A stretch of 14,651 nt of DNA from NCBI GenBank assembly GCA_035295665.1, contig DATGIQ010000377.1, positions 1-14,651 on the forward strand, read 5' to 3'. The position numbers were made by a program, and so were the translations under genes. Position 1 is the first letter of the stretch. Each line of letters opens with the position of its first letter. Source of the stretch: DATGIQ01 sp035295665. Lineage in GTDB: Bacteria; Planctomycetota; Planctomycetia; Gemmatales; Gemmataceae. Shown here one piece after another: positions 8,201 through 14,628 of this stretch. Below the pieces are notes generated by a model. It saw nothing but the letters and a program-made list of their open reading frames with translations, was not told where the DNA came from and did no database searches.

Positions 8201-9346
8201 GAGAAGCGCGGATCCCAGGACGAATCCAACGCCGACAACCGCCGTCCCACGAAATCCCAGCAGCAGGAGAAGAACCAGAATCCCACGGCCAAGGGGACCC
8301 AGGGGGCAAACGAGGCGGAAAAGAAAGATCCGACCGGTTCCGGATCCGGGCAAACGGATCAACGGCAACCTTCCAAGCCGGACGGTTCTGGTGCGGCACA
8401 GGCGCGAGAAAAGGCCAAAGAGGAGATTACTCGGCTATCCGAGGCACTCAAGAGCAGTGAGGAGAAAACCCGGTCGGATGCCCGGAAACGACTCGAGAAA
8501 CTCCGCAAGCAGGCCCAAGATCCAGCCGCACGCCAGGCCGCGGCCGACGCTTTGGAGAAATCGGACCGAGAGAGCACCGGCAAGCCGGAGCAAAAAGACA
8601 GTGGGTCCAAGCCTGCTGCCAGCACCGAGCGCTCAGAAACCCAAGCCGGTGGAAAAGATGGCGAAACTCGCCCCCGTCCCGAAAAGGGGGAACAAGGCAA
8701 TCAAAACCCGGCGATACAAAAAGGCGAAAACGGCACCGGCCAATCGGATTCGACCAAGGGCGAACGCAAAAGTCGGGATCGGACGGATACCCAAGGGAAG
8801 TCCGAGCCAGCACCTGGTGAGCGCCATGACCAGGCACCCCCGTCCCAGAAGCCTGGTGGCAGCGGCGGATCGAGCGGGCGGAGCGGTCAGGAACCCGCGG
8901 CCGAGAATCCAAAATCTGACTCTTCCCGCGACGATCGGCCCAATCGGGAGCAGGATCCTCCTCAACCGCCCGCATCTCCGAACGCCGCCTTCGAGAAGCG
9001 GGCTGGCGAGATGCAGTTGGACGACATCAAGAAACGGATCAACAAGGACGTCCTCAATCAACTCAACATGACCCAAGAAGATTTCGATAAATTCGCCAAG
9101 GCCTACGCGGAGATGCTCAAACGGAAACAGCCGTCGGCTCCCGACAAGGAGACCCTGGCCACTCCGCAACGCGGAAACCGGACTTCGCCCAATCAGAATC
9201 TTCGGCGGGTCGATCCGCGCGAGCAGAGCAAAGACGGCAAGATGCAGCGTCTAGGGCCGGGTGCCGCACCTCTGGAATTCCGGGATGCCTACCGCGAATT
9301 CAGCCGGAAAATCTCGGAATTGGAGCAACCCAAGGACAAAAAATGA
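5291..9346 (+). CDS. Giant DUF4175-like membrane protein with a low-complexity region
   Basis: The 1351-residue protein starts with three membrane segments (about residues 37-58, 70-89 and 160-178), with a conserved cytosol- or membrane-proximal stretch between the second and third. Residues about 180-535 form a probable extracytoplasmic domain with beta-rich segments such as LTKPGEDTELPANGVLHLEG and DDFGIASLNLRMK. Residues 541-1230 are low-complexity, rich in E, K, Q, G, P, N and S and almost free of hydrophobic residues, interrupted by one helical island (about 1038-1093). The C-terminus (1231-1351) is ordered again: LDDIKKRINKDVLNQLNMTQ, then a KAYAEMLKR helix and a final FRDAYREFSRKISEL segment. 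This layout fits the DUF4175-like low-complexity membrane proteins seen in alphaproteobacteria and planctomycetes, whose role is unknown. The frame is open back to 5060, but the ATG at 5291, with GAGG 9 bases upstream, precedes the first family-like residues. No MoxR or VWA neighbours are present in the window. Confidence 0.85.
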   Translation: MATDLHPVQPVSAAKKHEAFVSAQLARARLRIRSLDLAAAGLGLLILTLVYGLVLALCDRWLELSALVRQIAFALYAVGGCVYLGLYVIRPLFRPINPYYTARRLEDTVPHAKNSIVNWLDLHQQAIAPAFRNAIGQQAARDLADADVEQAISARRTSWMGAAAAGLFVCLLILFVLGPRQFMSLMSRAFAPFVEAPIATRTRILIEQPEGGDVTIPIGQAVRFVAWVEGRIPENSSPEALRLLYRYNPSDPYQTRLLEQGESTRQWFANLLASEVHNGFWYKMAGGDAETAEYHVGVRSTPLLTGFDVTYHYRPYLGWPDRITHDQNLQDLRGTEITLLARTNRTVKDGLLGIEGQKETMAGELVADDPQALRFHLRLDKDGNYRIWFRSVENERNTDPMAYTIRVLQDHPPQVELTKPGEDTELPANGVLHLEGSANDDFGIASLNLRMKLENGTVLQPKPYRKGEALRRGDGSFPQMLAYHDFVELDKLQRDDGKPIESLPVGAKLEYWLEAVDNCDYPGPNTGASKHFTVTIRAADPNQKKQAQDRQEARQEQQKHEKKQDQDLQKQKREGSDRPQEQNPPPEANPQNQEGGQQNEDELNKQKEKIENAIKKNEQQQKSGEKGENGGQTQESNGQGKSDNASEKPMNQGQGNGKEGGEPKPQANQNKNSGKPDANTQKQEQKGDGQAGSRSEANSEKQGGQQNKERRTDPGMNEGNQQRKETAPNQPNGANSTGQDAQPRPKPNTDAQPQDRTTPPSGTGEKSTEPKRNEGTAGQNAEKKEQNPNPGQGERKNEQQPAQPNTGQQTAGEKSGADRKPSSKPDAGSQPNTGNKSDSGAEKPEKPEKKGAAQEGAKPEKAPPKSEERQGAKAGSEQEKNREPQGKDGQASGDQKRDGQSEKAEKKGSSQSGSKQEAGQSKGEEKQGTGSENAPQQNPKQPSGNPPAGEKQERGTSGQQPEKGPQQGAPEKRGSQDESNADNRRPTKSQQQEKNQNPTAKGTQGANEAEKKDPTGSGSGQTDQRQPSKPDGSGAAQAREKAKEEITRLSEALKSSEEKTRSDARKRLEKLRKQAQDPAARQAAADALEKSDRESTGKPEQKDSGSKPAASTERSETQAGGKDGETRPRPEKGEQGNQNPAIQKGENGTGQSDSTKGERKSRDRTDTQGKSEPAPGERHDQAPPSQKPGGSGGSSGRSGQEPAAENPKSDSSRDDRPNREQDPPQPPASPNAAFEKRAGEMQLDDIKKRINKDVLNQLNMTQEDFDKFAKAYAEMLKRKQPSAPDKETLATPQRGNRTSPNQNLRRVDPREQSKDGKMQRLGPGAAPLEFRDAYREFSRKISELEQPKDKK

Positions 9347-9365
9347 GAACCTCTAAAAAAGGAGT

Positions 9366-9403
9366 CTGGAACTCTACAAGCAAGGTTCCAGGCACCTTTT
9401 TCT
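9366..9403 (+). terminator. Weak terminator-like hairpin after the giant gene
   Basis: CTGGAAC (9366-9372) and GTTCCAG (9385-9391) form a 7-bp stem with a 12-base loop, 20 bases after the stop codon. A run of five T occurs a few bases later (GCACCTTTTTCTT), itself inside a second small repeat GCACC/GGTGC. The T-run is not directly at the stem, so termination is only possible. Confidence 0.35.
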
Positions 9404-9429
9404 TGGTGCTAGCGGACAAACCTTCTCGT

Positions 9430-9515
9430 AGCTCCGGGACACCAGCCGGACGCGCAAGCGCAGGAAGGGGTTAGGCTATCCCTGCGCTTGCGCGTCCGGC
9501 TGGTGTCCCGTGGCT
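9430..9515. repeat. Long inverted repeat with perfect 30-bp arms
   Basis: The arm at 9435-9464, beginning CGGGACACCAGCCGGACGCG, is the exact reverse complement of 9481-9510, with a 16-base loop (9465-9480). After one mismatch the pairing continues for four more pairs including a G-T (9430-9433 with 9512-9515). There is no T-run, so it is not a standard intrinsic terminator. The 5-base sequence GCTCC stands directly left of the repeat (9431-9435) and just right of it (9513-9517), as a short target duplication would. It lies between the giant gene and nadB. A dispersed palindromic element (REP- or MITE-like) is the leading reading, and a processing or termination hairpin is the alternative. Confidence 0.85.
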
Positions 9516-9574
9516 CCTAGTATTTCTAGCCGAGCCGGAATGTGGCTTTCGGTAGTTTCCTGCATGGAAAGGCT

Positions 9575-11194
9575 ATGTCTTCTCCACACCGCTATCTGGT
9601 CTCCTTCGGTCCCAAGCAGACTCCCCATTTCTTCACCGATATCCTGGTGATCGGCGCCGGCATCGCGGGACTGCGGGCGGCTCTCGAAGTGCCGCCGGAA
9701 CTCCGTGTGCTGGTGGTGACCAAGGACAATGTCGCCCAGAGCAACAGCACCTATGCCCAGGGCGGCATCGCCGGCGTCCTATCCCCCGAGGATCGCTTCG
9801 AGAACCATATCGAAGACACCCTTCAGGCCGGAGCCGGTTTATGCGACCGCGACATTGTGGAATTGGTCGTCCGGGAGGCTCCGCACCAGATCAACGACCT
9901 GATCCGCTGGGGCACCCATTTTGACGAAGAGAATGGCCAGCTGGCCCTGACGCGCGAGGGTGGCCACAGCCATCGCCGCATCGTGCATGCCCTGGGTGAC
10001 GCCACCGGCCATGAAGTCATGCGGGCCGTGATTGCCAAAGCGCGCCAGACCGCCAACATCACGATCTGGGACAAGACCTTCACCATCGATCTGCTGACGC
10101 CGGAAGGGGTTTGCGCCGGCGCCCTCGTCCATCGGCCGGGACGCGATCATTTGCTGATCTGGGCCAAGCAGACGATCCTGGCCAGTGGCGGCGCCGGCAT
10201 GGTCTATCGGGAAACGACCAACCCGCCGGTCGCCACCGGAGACGGCATGGCCGCGGCCTACCGGGCCGGGGCCGAGCTGCGCGACATGGAGTTCATGCAA
10301 TTCCATCCCACCGTTCTCTACGTGGCCGGGTCCAGTCGGTATCTCATCAGCGAAGCGGTGCGCGGTGAAGGAGCGTTCCTGCGTGACAAGAATGGCGTCC
10401 GCTTCATGCTCGAAGTGGACGAGCGGGCCGAGCTGGCGCCCCGCGATGTGGTGGCCCAGGCAATCTTTCGTTGCATGGACCGCACGCAGCATCCCAATGT
10501 GTATCTCGATCTCTCCCATCTCGATCCGGAGCGCGTCCGGCAGCGGTTCCCCGGAATTGACCGCGTATGCCGCTCCTTTGGACTCGATATCACCCGCGAC
10601 CGGATCCCGGTTCGCCCCGGAGCCCACTACATGGTCGGCGGGGTTACGGTGGATGCCCAGGGCCGAACCACGTTGCCGGGGCTCTGGGCCGCCGGCGAAG
10701 TGAGCTCCAGCGGCCTGCACGGAGCCAATCGCCTCGCTTCCAACAGTCTGCTGGAAGGGCTGGTGTTCGGAGCTTCCTGTGGCCGCGGCGCCGCCCTGGC
10801 CGCCTCCTGCATGCCGGATACGTTTATCGTCCCGCCCTATTCCTACGCGCAGGAGCAAGCAACCGAGGAAACGCTGGACGTGGCCGACGTAACCAACGCG
10901 CTGCGGAGTCTCATGGTGCGCAAGATGGGCATCGTCCGCGACCGCGCCGCCCTGTTGGAAGCGCAGCATACCGTGGCCTTCTGGTGCCGTTATGCCCTGG
11001 CCCGCACTTTCACTGCACAACCAGGCTGGGAGCTGCAGAATCTGCTGACCGTTGCCCGCCTCATGATTTGGGCCGCCCTGGAGCGACAGGAATCGCGCGG
11101 TGTGCACTATCGCAGCGATTTCCCGCACCGGGACGATGCCGGCTGGGGCCGCCATTTAACGTGTCCGCCGCTACCAAAGGATCTCGCATCGTAA
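9575..11194 (+). CDS. nadB: L-aspartate oxidase NadB
   Basis: NadB oxidises L-aspartate to iminoaspartate with FAD, the first step of de novo NAD synthesis; NadA then makes quinolinate. The protein shows the FAD-binding VIGAGIAGLRAAL (GAGIAG at 27-32), NSTYAQGGIAG, the EGGHSHRRIVHALGD segment, MEFMQFHPT (His244), APRD (Arg290), PGAHYMVGG (His351) and GANRLASNSLLEG (Arg386). With the ATG at 9575 it is 540 residues long, as in Escherichia coli NadB, and these residues fall on the same numbers as the E. coli active-site residues, which supports this start. A GTG at 9542 would add 11 residues; the ATG has an AAAGG-like sequence only 2 bases away, so the ribosome binding site does not decide. The C-terminal helical domain is complete. 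No nadA or nadC is in the window, so it stands alone here. Confidence 0.95.
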   Translation: MSSPHRYLVSFGPKQTPHFFTDILVIGAGIAGLRAALEVPPELRVLVVTKDNVAQSNSTYAQGGIAGVLSPEDRFENHIEDTLQAGAGLCDRDIVELVVREAPHQINDLIRWGTHFDEENGQLALTREGGHSHRRIVHALGDATGHEVMRAVIAKARQTANITIWDKTFTIDLLTPEGVCAGALVHRPGRDHLLIWAKQTILASGGAGMVYRETTNPPVATGDGMAAAYRAGAELRDMEFMQFHPTVLYVAGSSRYLISEAVRGEGAFLRDKNGVRFMLEVDERAELAPRDVVAQAIFRCMDRTQHPNVYLDLSHLDPERVRQRFPGIDRVCRSFGLDITRDRIPVRPGAHYMVGGVTVDAQGRTTLPGLWAAGEVSSSGLHGANRLASNSLLEGLVFGASCGRGAALAASCMPDTFIVPPYSYAQEQATEETLDVADVTNALRSLMVRKMGIVRDRAALLEAQHTVAFWCRYALARTFTAQPGWELQNLLTVARLMIWAALERQESRGVHYRSDFPHRDDAGWGRHLTCPPLPKDLAS

Positions 11195-11639
11195 GACCCG
11201 GCCGGCGCTGCCCGTACTCGGTACACGGTACGAGGGACACCACGCGGCACCGATCCGGCCCTATGCACTCTTGGTTCATGTTTCATATTCTTCCGAACGG
11301 TCGACCGAACCGTTCCTGCTGGCCATTTGCCGGGAAACTCCGCGTGCTTAAACTGAGCAAAAAGAACGGTTTGGGCTAGCTTGACAAGCCGGAACAAGTT
11401 TACTACGAAGAGAGTACCTCTCGCGATAACAAGATTCGGCGTAACACGAGACGGGGGCGGACGATAGCGAACGGAGAAAAAGAACGAAATTCGGAAGGTT
11501 TGGGTTGACAACACCCGATAGCAGATTAGAGTTCGACACCCACAGCGAAGAGCGCTCAAGGCCTGCTGACCCTGTCGATCCCAGGAGGATGTGAAGGACG
11601 CACTCCTACCCTTGTTCACCATAAACCGAGGATACTCTA
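11195..11639. other. Gene-free region between nadB and the acidic-protein gene
   Basis: No conserved gene is visible. It contains an inverted repeat GAACGGT/ACCGTTC (11295-11301 and 11309-11315, 7-base loop) enclosing the palindrome CGGTCGACCG, which has no T-run, and two TTGACA boxes (see the promoter entry). A minus-strand open frame here runs into the end of nadB and shows no family resemblance. The stretch 11340-11560 is noticeably lower in GC than the flanking genes, which suits a regulatory region. Confidence 0.5.
11505..11532 (+). promoter_or_regulatory. Candidate sigma70-type promoter for the acidic protein gene
   Basis: A perfect TTGACA (11505-11510) is followed after 16 bases by TAGAGT (11527-11532, 4/6 match to TATAAT), about 107 bases before the start codon. 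A second TTGACA at 11381-11386 has only a poor -10 (TACGAA, 11404-11409) at 17 bases. The first pair is the better candidate. Confidence 0.4.
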
Positions 11640-12008
11640 ATGTTCGCTGGCAAAGCGTTGATACCTTCCTGGTTGGATTCGGACCAGGAATCTCCCTGGT
11701 GGGCGCCCGTCGGCGACCACACGGATGAAATCCCCGTCCTCTTCGGCCGCGCAGACGAAGAAGAAGAGGACGTGGAAGACGAGGATGAAGAAGATGACTT
11801 GGAAGAAGAGGATGAGGATTTTGAGGACGACGAAGACCTCGATGAAGATTTTGAAGAAGACTTTGACGAGGAAGATTTCGAAGACGAAGACTTCGAAGAT
11901 CTAGATGAGGATGAAGACTTTGACGACCTGGACGAAGAAGATCTCGACGAAGAGGACGAGGAGGAAGAGGACGAGGCGGAAGGCGGGGAATTCGAAGGTG
12001 AAGTGTAA
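11640..12008 (+). CDS. Extremely acidic small protein (D/E-rich), function unknown
   Basis: The 122-residue protein has a short ordinary N-terminus (residues 1-38, with Trp11, Trp20, Trp21 and the PVGDHTDEIPVLFGR segment) followed by an acidic tract. In residues 39-114, 63 of 76 are Asp or Glu; most of the others are Phe or Leu spaced every 3-9 residues, giving a repeated DF-E-D-x-D-F feel. No signal peptide or membrane segment is visible. GAGG lies 8 bases before the ATG at 11640, which supports translation on this strand; the opposite strand reads as a meaningless serine run. The metallophosphoesterase follows 54 bp later in the same direction. Such tracts can bind Ca2+ or basic proteins, or mimic DNA, but nothing here chooses between these. 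I do not recognise a named family. Confidence 0.7.
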   Translation: MFAGKALIPSWLDSDQESPWWAPVGDHTDEIPVLFGRADEEEEDVEDEDEEDDLEEEDEDFEDDEDLDEDFEEDFDEEDFEDEDFEDLDEDEDFDDLDEEDLDEEDEEEEDEAEGGEFEGEV

Positions 12009-12062
12009 GCGCACCGCCGACCGATGCGGGGGCTGTTGGGCATCCCGTGGAGAGGCATGGTC

Positions 12063-12953
12063 ATGATCCAGCACATGCTCGGCTGGTTGCGCGCGGAAGC
12101 ACGGGTGGGTCGGGCCCGGGGACGGTGGGCGCGCTGGATTGGCCGCAACTGGGCACGGGTGAGTTATGGCTATCGGGTCGAGCCGACCTGGCTCGAAGTC
12201 AACCGGTTTGAGGTTCCGATCCAGAACCTCCCGCCGCCGTTTGCCGGTTTCCGTATCGTGCAGCTCTCCGATTTTCACTGTAGCCGGCAGGTTACGCCGG
12301 CCTATCTGAGTGAGGCGGTCCATCTCGCCCAGGCCGAGACTCCCGACCTCGTCGTGTTGACAGGCGACTTCGTGCATCGCGGTTACAAGTATGTCAACGC
12401 GATGGCCAAACCGCTCGGCCGGCTGTCAGCGCCCCACGGCGTGTTCGCGGTCTTGGGCAATCACGATTTTTCCGTGCGCAACGCACTCGGCTTCCGCCGC
12501 TACCGGCATCTGCACCGCGCCGTGACCCACGCTCTGTCCACGCATGGTATTCGCGTCTTGCAGAATGAGTCGGTCCGTCTAGGTCATCATGGAGCCAGCC
12601 TTCATTTGGTCGGCGTGGACGACTTATGGAGCCGGGTCTGTGACCTCGATAGTGCGTTCGCCGATCTGCCCCCTTCGGTTCCTTGCGTGGTATTGGCCCA
12701 TAATCCGCGCACCGTGGAAATCCTCGGCGACCGGCGCTGCGATTTAATGCTCAGTGGCCACACCCACGGAGGGCAAGTGCACGTGCCCGGACTGGGTCGG
12801 CCAACTCTGAGTCGCCGGGCCCGCCGCTTTGCCGCGGGGATGTACCGCCACGGCCACACCCAGGTCTATGTGAACAAGGGTGTCGGTTTCGGATTCCGCT
12901 TCCGTTTCGGAGTGCGTCCGGAGGTAGCGGTACTGACGCTGCAGCCGGCTTGA
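12063..12953 (+). CDS. Calcineurin-like metallophosphoesterase (YkuE/LpxG-like)
   Basis: The 296-residue protein carries the complete dinuclear-metal motif set of the calcineurin-like phosphoesterases: QLSDFH (Asp70, His72), LTGDFV (Asp102), LGNHDF (Asn134, His135), LAHNP (His213) and SGHTHGG (His233, His235). It therefore very probably hydrolyses a phosphomono- or diester. The overall shape, with a basic N-terminus (about residues 8-35, R/W-rich and without a clear membrane segment) before the catalytic domain, resembles YkuE-like and lipid-pyrophosphatase-like enzymes acting at the membrane. The substrate cannot be read from sequence. The ATG at 12063 is chosen because GGAGAGG lies 7 bases upstream; in-frame ATGs at 12057 and 12024 have worse or no sites. 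It follows the acidic-protein gene by 54 bp and probably shares its transcript. It ends 49 bp from the convergent peptidase gene. Confidence 0.9.
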   Translation: MIQHMLGWLRAEARVGRARGRWARWIGRNWARVSYGYRVEPTWLEVNRFEVPIQNLPPPFAGFRIVQLSDFHCSRQVTPAYLSEAVHLAQAETPDLVVLTGDFVHRGYKYVNAMAKPLGRLSAPHGVFAVLGNHDFSVRNALGFRRYRHLHRAVTHALSTHGIRVLQNESVRLGHHGASLHLVGVDDLWSRVCDLDSAFADLPPSVPCVVLAHNPRTVEILGDRRCDLMLSGHTHGGQVHVPGLGRPTLSRRARRFAAGMYRHGHTQVYVNKGVGFGFRFRFGVRPEVAVLTLQPA

Positions 12954-12964
12954 ACAGCGAACGA

Positions 12965-13026
12965 GAACGCGGAAGAACGCGGATCGGAGCCGCGGCAATC
13001 CGCTAGATCCGCATTTCTCCGCGTTC
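12965..13026. terminator. Long imperfect hairpin between convergent genes
   Basis: Arms 12965-12985 (starting GAACGCGGAAGAACGCGGAT) and 13006-13026 pair at 18 of 21 positions around a 20-base loop. The hairpin sits between the stop of the metallophosphoesterase gene and the 3' end of the peptidase gene, so it could serve both strands as a terminator, although neither side has a T-run. The right arm is also the coding sequence for the last seven residues (ERGEMRI) of the peptidase. The sequence resembles GCGGA-type dispersed repeats found in many genomes. Confidence 0.55.
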
Positions 13027-14496
13027 GATTCCGTCCAGGCCGTCATTCCCCAAGTCATCCGCGAAGATTCCACTCTCGCCGCCACCACTCTCGAGACGAT
13101 TCTCCGCCGGCCGCGCCGATGCAACTTGGGTCGGCTGGATGAGAGGTACCGCAACTTTCCCGTCCCAATTGGCAGCCGTGGAAACCTCCGCAGCTTTCGG
13201 CACATCCCCTGCTACGGGATTGGCAATCGCAACTACCTCCACCCCACGGGACGGGCTAAGCAAAGGCGTAGACAGGTGCACGATTTGGATCGGAGATTCC
13301 GCCGTCCGGGTTCGTTCGGCCGGTTGGGATTGGGTGAGCAGCTCCTCCTTCGATGCGGCTGCTCTGCTGCCCGGTGGAGGCGCAATGCCATTGATGAGGC
13401 CCTGAACGACCTGGTCGGCGATCGGACTGCCGAGACCGGTCACCAAATCGTAGCCGGGACCGGCTTGGTAACCGTTGTAGCCATCGACGATGTCGTTGTA
13501 GTACGTCGCATAGGAAGTGTTGGCCAAGTTGTACAGGGCGGGGATCGTCTGGGTCGCACCATCCAGCGAGCCAATTTTCTGCAGCGCCAGGGCCTGGTCG
13601 GCCAGCGCGATGAGTGCTGCCCACTGTTCCGAGCCGGCACTCGTGCCATAGACTCCCACCAGGCCATTAAAACCATAGCTGTCAACCACGTAATACGCGC
13701 TGTACAGGTCCGCGTTGTATGAGAAGTCGGGCGTGGTGCGCATGGCGTAGCCCTGGAAGGGTTGCTGGGCATTCGGCTCGGATTCGAACTTGCTGGGGCC
13801 GCCACCGCTTCCTGACCAGCCCGTTTCACTGGCAATGTTGTTGCTGTCGTCCAGCGTCAAGGCGGTCCCACCGATGCTCAGCACATTGGTCGAGGAGGAG
13901 GGCCAGATCACGCTGCCGCCGCTGTCCCCCGACGCCGCCACAAACGTAACTCCGCCCGGCAGACCGGACCCGCCGATGTGTCCGGATGGCGTCGTGAAAT
14001 ACGAATCGTCTCGGGTCTCGAGGGAGAATTCACTCGATCCCCAGCTCATCGTCACGGCCACGACACCGGGCTGCTGCCGGGCGTAATCGACGGCCGTCAT
14101 CATGTCGCCCAGAGAACTCGTCTTGGCTTCGACAAGGAGGATGCTTGCCCCCGGCGCGATGGCGTGAGCCCATTGCACGTCCAAATTGATTTCCAGACCC
14201 CAGAGCAGGTCCGCGCTCGGTTGCCCTTCCGGTTGCGCGATGGTGAAGGCCGGGTCGGGGAGATTGAATTGCTGATCGAACGCGGTCAGATCCGACGCGG
14301 CGTTGGGATTGTCGTACGCATCGACGACGGCAATGGTTTGGCCCGTGCCATCGTAGGGAAGCTTATCGAAGCCGTACGCGTGAAGAATCTGGCTAGGGGC
14401 ATAAATCGTGAGCAAGGTGCGTGGCTCCAGTTCTTCACAACGTAACCGACCATGCTTTTGAGTAACAGGATGCGTAGTTCTGACGAAGCCCAACAT
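13003..14496 (-). CDS. S53 (sedolisin-type) serine-carboxyl peptidase with LEPR N-terminus
   Basis: The 497-residue protein contains the sedolisin catalytic set: Glu102 and Asp106 in WGLEINLDVQWAHA, the oxyanion Asp191 in AASGDSGG, and Ser286 in YGTSAGSEQWAAL. The calcium-site region near the end of the domain is present (NDIVDG with Asp335, and GYDLVTGLGSP with Asp350). The catalytic domain (about 32-370) begins almost at once with YAPSQILHAYGFDKLPYDGT and no pro-kumamolisin pro-domain precedes it. Instead residues 17-29 carry LRCEELEPRTLL, the planctomycete LEPR-type motif found at the N-terminus of exported proteins. About 125 low-complexity residues follow the domain. The start at 14496 has GGAGGT 5-6 bases upstream; a GTG at 14538 has no site. 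It likely acts outside the cytoplasm in acid-tolerant protein breakdown; this last point is family inference. Confidence 0.9.
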   Translation of the reverse strand: MLGFVRTTHPVTQKHGRLRCEELEPRTLLTIYAPSQILHAYGFDKLPYDGTGQTIAVVDAYDNPNAASDLTAFDQQFNLPDPAFTIAQPEGQPSADLLWGLEINLDVQWAHAIAPGASILLVEAKTSSLGDMMTAVDYARQQPGVVAVTMSWGSSEFSLETRDDSYFTTPSGHIGGSGLPGGVTFVAASGDSGGSVIWPSSSTNVLSIGGTALTLDDSNNIASETGWSGSGGGPSKFESEPNAQQPFQGYAMRTTPDFSYNADLYSAYYVVDSYGFNGLVGVYGTSAGSEQWAALIALADQALALQKIGSLDGATQTIPALYNLANTSYATYYNDIVDGYNGYQAGPGYDLVTGLGSPIADQVVQGLINGIAPPPGSRAAASKEELLTQSQPAERTRTAESPIQIVHLSTPLLSPSRGVEVVAIANPVAGDVPKAAEVSTAANWDGKVAVPLIQPTQVASARPAENRLESGGGESGIFADDLGNDGLDGIERGEMRI

Positions 14497-14577
14497 GCAT
14501 ACCTCCACAACGTAAACGCTGGTTTTCTGTCCGGTCACCGAAGCGCGCGACAGCGAACGCCACCGGGGGCGGGTACG

Positions 14578-14628
14578 AGTATACGGGATCGAAGACGGGT
14601 GGACAAATAAAATTTTTCGAAAATTTTG
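14578..14628 (-). promoter_or_regulatory. Promoter of the S53 peptidase gene with AT-rich upstream patch
   Basis: On the minus strand TTGTCC (14601-14606, 4/6 to TTGACA) and TATACT (14578-14583, 5/6 to TATAAT) are separated by exactly 17 bases, about 80 bases before the start codon. Directly upstream, 14606-14628 is almost pure A/T, with an AAAATTTT repeated around TCG, in an otherwise GC-rich window, like an UP element. The AT-rich repeat could instead be the terminator of a gene beyond the right edge. Confidence 0.55.

Noticed and set aside
6755..8368. Long minus-strand open frame (537 codons) rich in L, R, G, antisense to the giant gene
   Set aside because: It is the mirror of the low-complexity E/K/Q/G/P-rich coding region, has no domain resemblance, and its open length follows from the codon bias of the plus-strand gene.
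7509..9071. Plus-strand open frame of 520 codons in another frame of the giant gene
   Set aside because: It is an R/P/S-rich frame shadow with no motif and no start signal; the frame of the giant gene has membrane segments and conserved ends on both sides.
9435..9510. CRISPR repeat or intrinsic terminator as explanation for the long inverted repeat
   Set aside because: There is only one unit with no spacers, so it is not a CRISPR array, and no T-run follows the stem, so a standard terminator is not supported.
9839..11155. Minus-strand open frame of 438 codons antisense to nadB
   Set aside because: NadB on the plus strand has every catalytic residue; the antisense frame has no recognisable domain and is a high-GC shadow.
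11107..11622. Minus-strand open frame of 171 codons in the gap after nadB
   Set aside because: It overlaps the end of nadB, shows no family resemblance, and runs through the low-GC putative promoter region.
11606..12148. Minus-strand open frame with a long serine/lysine run
   Set aside because: It is the complement of the GAA/GAC-rich acidic tract; the plus-strand reading has a ribosome binding site and the minus-strand reading has none.
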